A DNA stretch of 64,000 nt, taken from Agarophyton chilense. Lineage: Eukaryota > Rhodophyta > Florideophyceae > Gracilariales > Gracilariaceae. Under the pieces are notes generated by a model, which was given only the letters and a program-made list of their open reading frames with translations, searched no databases and was not told the DNA's origin. Within the stretch, counting starts at the first letter, position 1; each line of letters starts with the position of its first letter. Where the stretch lies: NCBI GenBank assembly GCA_030374765.1, contig JARGXX010000079.1, positions 558,001 to 622,000 on the forward strand. Reading direction: 5' to 3'. This document shows positions 42,577-51,084 of this stretch, in pieces. Made by a program: the position numbers and the translations under genes.

Positions 42577-42729
42577 TTGAAGTATGACTAGAGTTTAAAC
42601 AAAACGAGAAGGCTTTGGAATTGTTGAGATGACAAGTCAACAAAAAGACGTCCGTTTTTACAAAGAAGGCAACTCTTGCAAGATCTTTTTCATGCCATGC
42701 TTGATACCCAGTTACCAGAGAAATTATAA

Positions 42730-44340
42730 TCATTCACGCACTTCATCCCCTCTGTCGAGGAAGAGGGCTCCTGTCAAAGATTCATATCCAAACAATTCCG
42801 CGTAACGCCCCCATTCAATCGCTATGTCGAGCTGCTTTCTCGCCTTCGCTGGCGAAAAGTGTTTCAAAAGAATAGTATCGAAGATCAGGTCTTCGGGTAG
42901 TTCTTGTTTGGCGGATTGCGAAAGCAGACAGTGTATCTGTGCCACTAAACGTGCTTCAGACGCGGAAAGCGCAGCCGTACGAATCATGTGCTTGCGCTCG
43001 TCGATGGATGCTCGAAGAAAAAGATGACCCGTAGAGTTCATGCGAACGTCACCTTCATCGACCTCAATGAAGCCCAGAATGCTGGCTGCGTCAATCAGAG
43101 GGTAGAGGTCATCAACGTCAAGTTGAAGCCTTTGTCCTAATCGGTAAAGGTCTTCGCTGTCTCCTGCAATAAAGGACAGAAGTCCTGTGACGCTTCCAAT
43201 CCGCACAGCTGGTAATTGCGGGTAACGCGGAACCGGCTCGTCTCTACGGACAATGTCCTCACTATGGTCAAATCCTTGTGGTTGAACGTGGTGTGCAGAT
43301 TCGATAGTGTCTGCTGGCTGTGACTCAGATTGCGGGTTGACAATGCTTTGCGGACTCATCAAAATGTGCTTGTCGGATGGATATCGGGAATAACCCCCAC
43401 GAGTAAGAACAGCAAAATCTTCTTGAGAGACAACATAATCTTTTTCAGAGAGAATGGTGTAAACAAGATCGGTGATCTCTTGAAAGACTGCACTCTTTCG
43501 ATCACGCGGATGAGAAAGATTGATAGGCAAAATGTTACGTACGTGTCCGGGATCTTTGCCCAGGATAACCACTCTATCGGCCAGACTAACGGCCTCCTCA
43601 ATTCCATGAGTGACAATTAGAACCGATGTGGTTGGTACATCTCCCGCCTGCCACAATCGCAAAACTTCTGAACGCAAATTCTCAGCTGTGAGAACATCTA
43701 ACGCCGAGAAAGGCTCGTCCATGCAAAGAATCTCCGGTTCGACGGCGAGAGCCCTCGCAAAACCGACACGCTGTCGCATTCCACCTGAAAGCTCACGTGG
43801 GTACGCATTTTCATATCCGTCTAGACCGATGATATCAATGGCCCTCATGGAAACCGCTCGGATATCCTCGCGACTAACACCAGATGCATTGGAGAGCCCA
43901 AGTTCTACATTCTCCAGAACGGTGAGCCATGGGTAGAGGGCAAATGTCTGGAACACAATGGAAGCGCCTGGATTAGGACCTTGAAAAGGGCGTCCTTTAT
44001 AAAGGGCAACTCCTTCAGAGGGACGAGTGAGACCAGCCAAAATCCTCAAAATGGTCGACTTTCCAGAACCAGACGGACCGAGAATGCAGACGATTTCTCC
44101 TTCTGAAATATCCAAACTTACGTCCTCCACAACGCGCACACCACTCACATCATAGGAAACATGCTTGAGCGACGAAATGACGGAGCGCGAAGGAGGAGCA
44201 GCTGGCATCACAGGGGGGGCGCTGGTGTCGACACGGGGACTGTTTGTAGTCATATAGTGTGCGGTACGTGTGCGACACAACGGCGCCAGTCTGCGCGACC
44301 CACTGGAAGCATTATGTAGAAGCGGGACGAACGCGGTCAT
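42730..44340 (-). CDS. Nitrate/sulfonate-type ABC transporter ATPase with C-terminal AAA-associated domain
   Basis: 536 aa from the ATG at 44340 (MTAFVPLLHNASSGSRRLAPL), chosen because this is an acid-free, Ser/Arg-rich leader of red-algal plastid style; the frame extends 97 codons further. Walker A (GPSGSGKST), Q-loop (VFQTFALYPWLTVLENV), signature (LSGGMRQR), Walker B (ILCMDEPFSALD) and H-loop (VLIVTHGIEEA) are all intact. About 130 residues after a linker form the helical domain that follows the ATPase in some bacterial NitT/TauT family proteins (RIGSVTGLLSFIAG, LYPLIDAASILGF). Likely a plastid-envelope import ATPase of bacterial or cyanobacterial ancestry. The permease partner is not in the window. 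It lies 153 bases from, and convergent with, HCCS. Confidence 0.8.
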   Translation of the reverse strand: MTAFVPLLHNASSGSRRLAPLCRTRTAHYMTTNSPRVDTSAPPVMPAAPPSRSVISSLKHVSYDVSGVRVVEDVSLDISEGEIVCILGPSGSGKSTILRILAGLTRPSEGVALYKGRPFQGPNPGASIVFQTFALYPWLTVLENVELGLSNASGVSREDIRAVSMRAIDIIGLDGYENAYPRELSGGMRQRVGFARALAVEPEILCMDEPFSALDVLTAENLRSEVLRLWQAGDVPTTSVLIVTHGIEEAVSLADRVVILGKDPGHVRNILPINLSHPRDRKSAVFQEITDLVYTILSEKDYVVSQEDFAVLTRGGYSRYPSDKHILMSPQSIVNPQSESQPADTIESAHHVQPQGFDHSEDIVRRDEPVPRYPQLPAVRIGSVTGLLSFIAGDSEDLYRLGQRLQLDVDDLYPLIDAASILGFIEVDEGDVRMNSTGHLFLRASIDERKHMIRTAALSASEARLVAQIHCLLSQSAKQELPEDLIFDTILLKHFSPAKARKQLDIAIEWGRYAELFGYESLTGALFLDRGDEVRE

Positions 44341-44892
44341 CGACCTGAATGAATACCCGTAGGACTTGTGGTAAGAGTAACAGAACGATTTGAAAGGAAT
44401 AGGGTATCGGTATCCTTCGGACGCAATGTAGACGGGGCGATTGAGAGTCTTGGGCGCGAGAAGTTGAGAGACGTGAGGGGCGAAGAAAGTGGCACTTTGC
44501 AGCTGCCGCCCATGTCGCGTGCGCGTCGCATGATGTCTTTGATGTGGCACGGGCGTGTGCACCGCACACGGGTAACTTTCGCCTCTGGGACTGTTGTGAG
44601 AAATGCTGTACACATTGCGAGCTCGAGTCACGACGTACCCAGTAACCGCTCAGTATCCGCCCAGTAGCCATCCCCTAAACCCTTTGACCGATGCCACTCA
44701 CGAATGGCTCTGCTTTCCCCCTGCCTACCGTTCGTTCAAGGGTAGACGGCAAACTTTACTCTAGACCAGATACAAATGGCAATAAGATTAGCCATCGAAC
44801 TAGACGACTCCCCTTGCAGTTAGTCCTCCTTATCAGTCGCTCTGAGATTTGATTCGCTCTGACCAAGTACTAGACTCATCTACACTTCGAAG
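44341..44892. promoter_or_regulatory. Divergent spacer between ABC ATPase and thioredoxin genes
   Basis: 552 bases; the leftward gene's frame stays open through the first 290. No clear TATA or repeats seen. Confidence 0.45.
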
Positions 44893-45435
44893 ATGAAGCG
44901 TCGCGACAGCTCAGGTCAACAACCAGCCAGACGTCAGCATCAACATGCGACACCGGGCCGAAAAGCAGAGCCGGAACTTCGAGTCCCAATGCTTGTGCTC
45001 GGGTTCACCGTTGGCGCATCCTTATTGTTTTTGTGGTATCTCGGCATCTTCTCCTCATCAACCTGGCCACAGACGCCTGCCATAAGTCATGTCAAAACCG
45101 CTTTCGATCGCTCAACCTTCCAATTAGCCGTCGATGAAGCCCAAGAGCAGAAGCCCATCTTTGCTATCTTCTACTCAAAGCACTGCGTCGCCTGCATACG
45201 AATCAAAACGCCTTTTGTTCGCGTTGCGCAATACTTTCAGCATGCTGCACCATTTTATGCAATCGATGTGATTGATGATGGAAACCGTCACTATGTATCT
45301 CAATTTGGAATAAAACACGTTCCATATCTGCTCGCCATAACTGGCAAAGGAGACGAAAGCCACACTTTACACAAAGGAAAATCTTCGTACGCCGCTTTAC
45401 ACAACTTCGTCAAAACTAATCTTCCGGCCGCCTAA
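44893..45435 (+). CDS. Membrane-anchored thioredoxin-like protein
   Basis: 180 aa. A basic cytosolic N-terminus (1-32) precedes one transmembrane helix (about 33-52, PMLVLGFTVGASLLFLWYLG), then a thioredoxin fold with CVAC at 98-101 (YSKHCVACIRIKTPF) and the conserved cis-Pro loop (FGIKHVPYLLAI). The redox motif CxxC is complete, though the loop CVAC is neither CGPC (thioredoxin) nor CGHC (PDI). Positive-inside topology would put the fold in the ER lumen or another compartment. A thiol oxidoreductase, perhaps TMX-like. It converges on WDR43. Confidence 0.75.
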   Translation: MKRRDSSGQQPARRQHQHATPGRKAEPELRVPMLVLGFTVGASLLFLWYLGIFSSSTWPQTPAISHVKTAFDRSTFQLAVDEAQEQKPIFAIFYSKHCVACIRIKTPFVRVAQYFQHAAPFYAIDVIDDGNRHYVSQFGIKHVPYLLAITGKGDESHTLHKGKSSYAALHNFVKTNLPAA

Positions 45436-45842
45436 CTCCCCGAACGCCTCATCACCATGGACACACAAAAGCCCCACTCAAGTAAAACCTTCTCGCCTAG
45501 ATACCAGTCGCGCATCTTCAGCATTCCGCGCAGCTCGTCCTTTGCCGTTCCCGCTTCCCTCCCTCTATTCCTCTAGCGTATACAATGTAATGCGGTCGAC
45601 GTCGCTAACTTCGGTTTGATCTTCGTAAAACACATCTCCACACGAAGAGATACAACTCTCATTTGCTTTGACAAATAAACGGCTTCTCTCTTTGGCTTAC
45701 TATGACCAACGCACTAAGCTGGGAACGCTCAGAGACCTTACCATTAACACATGCCTCTCATCCCCCGTAATCGCGGACCATGCACAAACCAGAACTACCA
45801 TGTTAATCGCTTTTTCGCATAATACCCCTAGACACTTCCTTG
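45436..45842. other. Convergent 3' spacer
   Basis: 407 bases between thioredoxin-like and WDR43 stops. A polyadenylation-like AATAAA (about 45672) follows the thioredoxin gene. No gene seen. Confidence 0.5.
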
Positions 45843-47795
45843 CTAATCGCCCTCATCGCCCGCTTCTCGTTCACTACCTGAGCTTTCCTCAGAAGCTGAT
45901 TCGCTCCTGTTCCCGTTCATCTTCACATCCCCGTTTTGCCGCGCACCTCCGTTTCCCTCGTAGTGATCACTGTGCTCGCTATCCGAATCACTCATGACAC
46001 CCGTGTCATCTTCATCTTCACTGCTGGAACTACCATCGCTTTCCTCTTCGCTACTTTCACCCTCACTGTCATCATCCGTCCTTTTTTTCCCTGCACCGTC
46101 CGGATCATAGGTGTATTCCACCTGCGCGCGCGCAGAGGACAACTTGAACTGTTGCAATCGCTTTTGTCGCTGAGCCTGTCCCACCACGAGCTCCAATCGT
46201 CCCTCCAGTCTAGACAACGCTTCCAAGTTTTGCGTACGCGCGTCGATAATGGCGCCCAAAGCATGCAGTGTTTGGTTCCGTTGCTGACTGATAAACGTTC
46301 CAGCGTGCTCAATGAGAATCGTCTTGATCCACTTCAGTAATTGATCCACGCGCTGTGGGAGTCGCTCCAGCCGATCCACAAGCATGTCCAACAAAGCGCC
46401 GGTAGCCACCTCCGGCGGTAATTGGTCTACTGTGTTTCGTATTGTGGTCATATCCTGCGTGGTCGCAATAATACGATCAAAGATGCTATCATCCCCCACT
46501 CTTACTGCTTGACACAAAATGACAATCCGAGAATCAAGTCGAGTAGCCTCCAAAGCAGGTACGATGGGAACCTTAGACCTCGGTGTATCGGAGGTGACGC
46601 CCAAAGCGGCGAGCTTTTCATGTATTGAAGGATCTTCAATAACTTCAACACCATCCTCAGAGCCGCGATCTACTCTTTCATCCTCAGCACCGCGACGTAC
46701 TCTTTCATCCTCAAGCCTCTGTTTTTGCTTTGATAGAACCGGCGCAGCTGGCACGTTGCTAGCTTGAAGCGCAACAGCCCGCTTCACAAGTTGGACATTA
46801 GAGTTCGGCTTCACTTTCACATCAGCAGTAATAAGCGCAAAAGACGCACTAGGAAGCTCAACCAGATTTGTAGAAACTTTGTTCAAATCCACGATGTACA
46901 CTTCCGGCTTAGCGCCCAGACCGTAAAACACGGTCAACCGCGCCTGCTCCGCAAAAAGCACAGTCAAAACCGGTGAGTCCGGGGCGCGCACAACAAAAGA
47001 ACACTCAACCGGGCCGGCAGCATTCTCAGGCAAAGTTCGCCATACAAAGACCTCATTTGAGCCCACGACCGCAGCAAAATGCTTCCCATTTGAATGCTTA
47101 TCAGCGACCATTGCGCGCACCCCCGCCCTCGGTACTGCCAACGAAAGCGATGGTGCAGTTGGGGTGATGCGACGACGTTTCCGCGGGGTTGTGGTTTGTG
47201 ATTGCAGATGCCACACAAGGAGCACTCGCTCTTGTTCTGCAGCCGATACGAAGGCCTGCGATGATAGACGTGCTAAACATGCGACGGGCGATGCATGCCC
47301 TGCAAAACGGGCCACAAGACGTGCGGAGGGGAGCTCGTGCAGGGTTATCTGCTGACTGGCCAATAAAGCTCGCTCCCCATCAACTAGTAGCGCAGCTGAA
47401 GGCGGGGAAGCATGAGCATGTGCGACGTTGATATGTTCATTTGGAGAGGCGATAGGAATAATGGTAAGCAAGCGTACCGAGGCAATAAGCGCATGGCGAT
47501 AGTCATGAACTAAAGTGGACGGTGCGGACGGCAGGCGAAGTAACAGACGATTAGACAGATAAACATGGCCTGCAGCAGTGGAAAAAAGGACAGAGGGTGG
47601 ATCGGAAGGGGACTCAGCTGCAGCAAGCGAGAGACGTGCAGGAAGTATAGGAAGCGCAACGTGCTCCGGCGAAAAATGAGGCGCGCGGAAGAGCGCGAGC
47701 TTTGAGGGGGAGCAGGCATGCGCGACCGCAGAAATGTCAGGGGCGACAGCCCAGAGCCGCGAGTGAGGAGGCGGTGGAATACGGTTGGCACCCAT
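45843..47795 (-). CDS. UTP5: U3 snoRNP / t-UTP protein WDR43 (UTP5)
   Basis: 650 aa from the ATG at 47795 (MGANRIPPPPHSRLWAVAPDI); 34 in-frame upstream codons are disfavoured. A weakly conserved WD40 propeller (about 1-330) contains HASPVACLARLSSQAFVSAAE. The Utp12 domain (about 420-565) carries the diagnostics: DDSIFDRIIATTQDMTTIRNTVDQLPPE, LLKWIKTILIEHAGTF, LGAIIDARTQNLEALSRLEGRLELVV. A basic/acidic Ser-Glu-Asp tail ends the protein, as in WDR43. It belongs to the t-UTP subcomplex for rDNA transcription and early 18S processing in the nucleolus (family knowledge). Some blades are hard to see, so the propeller is assigned by position. Confidence 0.82.
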   Translation of the reverse strand: MGANRIPPPPHSRLWAVAPDISAVAHACSPSKLALFRAPHFSPEHVALPILPARLSLAAAESPSDPPSVLFSTAAGHVYLSNRLLLRLPSAPSTLVHDYRHALIASVRLLTIIPIASPNEHINVAHAHASPPSAALLVDGERALLASQQITLHELPSARLVARFAGHASPVACLARLSSQAFVSAAEQERVLLVWHLQSQTTTPRKRRRITPTAPSLSLAVPRAGVRAMVADKHSNGKHFAAVVGSNEVFVWRTLPENAAGPVECSFVVRAPDSPVLTVLFAEQARLTVFYGLGAKPEVYIVDLNKVSTNLVELPSASFALITADVKVKPNSNVQLVKRAVALQASNVPAAPVLSKQKQRLEDERVRRGAEDERVDRGSEDGVEVIEDPSIHEKLAALGVTSDTPRSKVPIVPALEATRLDSRIVILCQAVRVGDDSIFDRIIATTQDMTTIRNTVDQLPPEVATGALLDMLVDRLERLPQRVDQLLKWIKTILIEHAGTFISQQRNQTLHALGAIIDARTQNLEALSRLEGRLELVVGQAQRQKRLQQFKLSSARAQVEYTYDPDGAGKKRTDDDSEGESSEEESDGSSSSEDEDDTGVMSDSDSEHSDHYEGNGGARQNGDVKMNGNRSESASEESSGSEREAGDEGD

Positions 47796-48078
47796 TGCGC
47801 AGCGCGTGAGAGAGGAAGAAATTGGGCGGACGGAGGTGAGGGGCGGGCGGAGCGGTTGCGCCGACGGACGATGGCAAGTGCCAAGAACGGCTTGCAAACG
47901 ACGGCCGGCGGCCCTGTGTGCATTTTAGAAGGATAGACAGAGTGGTGTGTAGAATCCACTGTAGATACACAGCTGCAAGTGCGCGGATCACGCCACAGCG
48001 CGCACGTGTCGCGACCGACAAGCAAGCGCTGGCTCACAGCACGCGCGGCGCGGCCAAAACCGTGTGTCATGATATGTG

Positions 48079-49341
48079 TCACAGGCTGTGCAGCATGCGT
48101 TTCATACGCGCCAGTCCTTCGCGCAACACGCGCTCCTCGCCCACGTAGCTCAGTCTCAGGAAGCCTTCTCCGCGCTCACCAAAGTCAGTTCCAGGCAACA
48201 CGGCGACGAAACCCTCGTGGAGCAACCGTCTGGCAAGCTCGCCCACGGGAACGTTCAACGCGCTCACATCCGCCCACGCATAGAATGCTCCCTGTGGCAC
48301 CTCGCAGCGCACTCCGTGCATTGCATTCAATCCGTCCACGACCACATCCCTTCTGGCGCGATACACATCCCGAACAGCCTCAACCTCGCGCTCGCCCTCT
48401 CGAAGCGCCGTGACGCCCGCCTCTTGAACGAAGGTCGCCGTGCACCCCACAGCATGTGTCAACAGCAGTTCAACGCGTTCTGCCAACGAACGCGGCATGA
48501 TTCCCCATCCCAATCGCCAGCCCGTCATGCTGTAGCTCTTCGAAAATCCATCCACCACAACCGTTCGTTCCGCCATTCCAGACAAGCTTGCCACAGATTC
48601 GTATCGATCTTCATAGCACAACTGCGCGTAAATCTCATCCGAGATGACCCATACATCGTGCAGACGAGCCAGGCGTGCCAATTCGAGCATGTCCTCATGC
48701 GGCATGACACCGCCCGTTGGATTTCCCGGCGAATTGACTACGACCACACGCGTGTGTTCATCCATTGCGGCACGTAAAGCATTCATATCGTATCCACGTT
48801 GATCGGGGCGCAGTGCAACCGGCACAACGGTGCCGCCAGCCACCTCTACCATGGCGCGATAGGTCGGGAAGCCAGGGTCCGGAATGATAACTCGGTCATT
48901 GACGCCACGTATGAGCGCCAGACTTGCAAGAAACAATGCGGGCTTTGCACCAGGTCCGACAACCACATTGTGTGCGTCGCAAGGGATATTACGCGTTTCG
49001 CTGGCGAAACGGGCGATTTGCTCGCGGAGCGCGGCTATTCCGGCGGGGGATGAATAGCGCGTGTGGCCGTTTCGCAATGCAGAGATACCAGCCTCGACTA
49101 TGGGCGTCGGAGTATCGAAACCTGGCTGGCCGATTTCGAGATGGATTACATCTCGACCTGTGCGTTGTTCTAGTTCCTTTGCAGCAGCCATGACGGCGTA
49201 GGCGCCTTCATTTTGCAGGGTGAGAACGCCGGGAGCAAAGGGGATCGGTGGGGAGGACGTCATGCGTGTGCACGTGGCTTGTTTGTGACGGAGACATGGT
49301 GTGGTACGCGGTAGGAGCGGCTTGAGTGCGATGAAGGCCAT
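48079..49341 (-). CDS. Class I aminotransferase, prephenate/aspartate type, plastid leader
   Basis: 420 aa. MAFIALKPLLPRTTPCLRHKQ is an acid-free leader with an early Phe; a shorter start at residue 27 (MTSSPP) would remove it. Fold-type I motifs are complete: LEIGQPGFDTP, GHTRYSSPAGI, VVNSPGNPTGG, the Tyr in VISDEIYAQL, PLP-lysine motif GFSKSYSMTGWRLGW and a C-terminal substrate-binding Arg in GEGFLRLSY. This is the bacterial-type aspartate/prephenate aminotransferase group; the plastid enzyme makes arogenate for Phe/Tyr (family knowledge). Substrate choice cannot be settled from sequence alone. It lies in tandem with WDR43, 283 bases upstream of it. Confidence 0.85.
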   Translation of the reverse strand: MAFIALKPLLPRTTPCLRHKQATCTRMTSSPPIPFAPGVLTLQNEGAYAVMAAAKELEQRTGRDVIHLEIGQPGFDTPTPIVEAGISALRNGHTRYSSPAGIAALREQIARFASETRNIPCDAHNVVVGPGAKPALFLASLALIRGVNDRVIIPDPGFPTYRAMVEVAGGTVVPVALRPDQRGYDMNALRAAMDEHTRVVVVNSPGNPTGGVMPHEDMLELARLARLHDVWVISDEIYAQLCYEDRYESVASLSGMAERTVVVDGFSKSYSMTGWRLGWGIMPRSLAERVELLLTHAVGCTATFVQEAGVTALREGEREVEAVRDVYRARRDVVVDGLNAMHGVRCEVPQGAFYAWADVSALNVPVGELARRLLHEGFVAVLPGTDFGERGEGFLRLSYVGEERVLREGLARMKRMLHSL

Positions 49342-49841
49342 GGAATCGACGATGATTGCTGATCAGTAGCGGGCGGTCAGGCACCGGCGGTGGAAACGGA
49401 AGAGTGGCTAAAGTCGACCCCGAGAACGAAGGGTTGAGTTACGAAGGTACTTACCTTCAGATTGCGCAGCATCAGAAAGCTCGAGGTGGCGCCCTGGGGG
49501 AAGCCGCCACCAATTCGCCCCTTCTCTCGTGCACAACAAACCCGAGAGCACTCGTCAGCGGCATACAGCAATGTCGGCCACGTGCCGCCGCAGGCGCCAA
49601 TCAATCATCATCATATGACTGTGTGATGCTCGGCTGCCCGCCCGCCCAAGCTCGTCGCTGATCCGACAACGTTGAGCGCGCAACTGCACGCGCAACCGTT
49701 CGAATACGCCGCGGTACTGCCATCGCCATCGCAGCACGCGCGTACGGTCGACTTAGAGAAGTCTCCTTGCTACCCACCTCTGCCCTCCGTCAACGCCCGC
49801 ACCCGCGCGGCTTCCGTACACCCCCCAGCTGTCCCGACAAC
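49342..49841. promoter_or_regulatory. Divergent spacer between aminotransferase and ALG5
   Basis: 500 bases. The right half is pyrimidine/C-rich (CCACCTCTGCCCTCC, CACCCCCCAGCTGTCCC) leading to the ALG5 ATG. No TATA seen. An upstream exon for ALG5 cannot be excluded, because its expected membrane anchor is missing. Confidence 0.45.
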
Positions 49842-50741
49842 ATGGCCGTCTCCCCACCGCACCCCCACAGCGAGTTTTCCTTCGAAGACCCGTCACAACC
49901 AAACAAACGCATCCCCTTCCCCTCCCTCTCCGACCCGCCCACAATCGACCTCTCAGTCGTCATTCCAGCCTACAACGAATCCGTCCGCCTCCCCGACATG
50001 CTCGACGAGACCCTCACATATCTCTCGTCGCGCGCCGCTATTCAGAAAAATCCACCCTTCACGTACGAGCTGCTCATCGTCGACGACGGCTCCACCGACG
50101 ACACTGCTCCCGTCGCCATGCGTTACGTCGCCCGAAGCGGCGTCGAACACGTGCGCCTGCTCCGGTTGCAAAAAAACTGCGGAAAGGGCGGTGCCGTTCG
50201 AAGCGGAGCCCTTGCCTCCCGCGGTCGCTTCATTCTCATGGCCGATGCCGATGCCGCCACTGTGTTTTCCGATGTGGAGAAACTGGAACTTGCCATCTCT
50301 GATGAACGCGTCGATGTTGCGATCGGATCACGCGCACATCTGTCCCATGGCGGCGGTGACAAGCAAGGCAGGTCGCCCTTGCGCAAGTTTGTGTCTCTTG
50401 TCTTCAATTTGGTTGTCAAGATTGTTGGTGGCGTGCGAGGTCTACGCGACACGCAGTGCGGTTTCAAGTTGTACTCACGTAAAGCTGCTCGCATCGCCTT
50501 TTCTGGCCAGATGCTTCGCCGCTGGGCGTTTGATGTCGAGAATTTGTATCGCGTACAAAAAGCGGGCATGCACGTTGTCGAGGTGCCTGTCAACTGGACG
50601 GAGGTTCCGGGAAGCAAGTTAAGCGTTGTGAAAGCTACGCTCAACATGCTCATGGATATGATCAGAATGAGGTATAGGTATTGGACCGGCGCCTGGCGAG
50701 TAACATTACCAGCTCTGCAACCAAATGGTACGCCGGGCTGA
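49842..50741 (+). CDS. ALG5: Dolichyl-phosphate beta-glucosyltransferase ALG5
   Basis: 299 aa from ATG 49842. GT2 family motifs of ALG5: VVIPAYNESVRLPDML, LLIVDDGSTDDT, GKGGAVRSGAL, the DxD in LMADADAATVF, IGSRAHL, RGLRDTQCGFKLYSRKAA, RWAFDVENLY and VPVNWTEVPGSKLSV. It transfers glucose from UDP-Glc to dolichyl phosphate on the cytosolic face of the ER, supplying N-glycan assembly (family knowledge). Yeast and human ALG5 begin with a membrane anchor. None is seen here even from the upstream in-frame ATG 49767, so either the anchor is on a missed exon or this form is soluble or peripheral. Confidence 0.92.
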   Translation: MAVSPPHPHSEFSFEDPSQPNKRIPFPSLSDPPTIDLSVVIPAYNESVRLPDMLDETLTYLSSRAAIQKNPPFTYELLIVDDGSTDDTAPVAMRYVARSGVEHVRLLRLQKNCGKGGAVRSGALASRGRFILMADADAATVFSDVEKLELAISDERVDVAIGSRAHLSHGGGDKQGRSPLRKFVSLVFNLVVKIVGGVRGLRDTQCGFKLYSRKAARIAFSGQMLRRWAFDVENLYRVQKAGMHVVEVPVNWTEVPGSKLSVVKATLNMLMDMIRMRYRYWTGAWRVTLPALQPNGTPG

Positions 50742-51084
50742 ACTCATGCAAGCCAAACGATCGCTCCCGTGCCATTTTTGTCAACAAACGAGTATCATTT
50801 ACACAGATTAAACGGGCAAAGAAGATGTTGATTATGTACTGATTTTGCCGCAATAATAATAACACAGCAACAACAAAAAGAGAAATATTGGAGGCGGCTT
50901 GTGGCACACGGACACGCTGCATGTCCGCAATAGAACATGTGCGCTTATCACCATTTCGACGTGAACCACAGCGAGAGTGACTCGGTATAAACCAGCTTGC
51001 AAACTGACAGTGGTAGACAATAGCCACCATGATTCAAATAAAAAGCCCAGCAACGATTACTGCTGTTCGGCTTAGGTACCACTC
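50742..51084. other. Convergent 3' spacer
   Basis: 343 bases between ALG5 and C2H2 gene stops. AATAATAATAACA (about 50853) could serve as polyadenylation signal. No gene seen. Confidence 0.5.

Noticed and set aside
42730-44340. ABC ATPase gene as bacterial contamination
   Set aside because: It is embedded between eukaryotic genes with 153 bases to HCCS, stands alone without permease genes and has an organelle-type leader; transfer from a bacterium or the plastid is the better reading.
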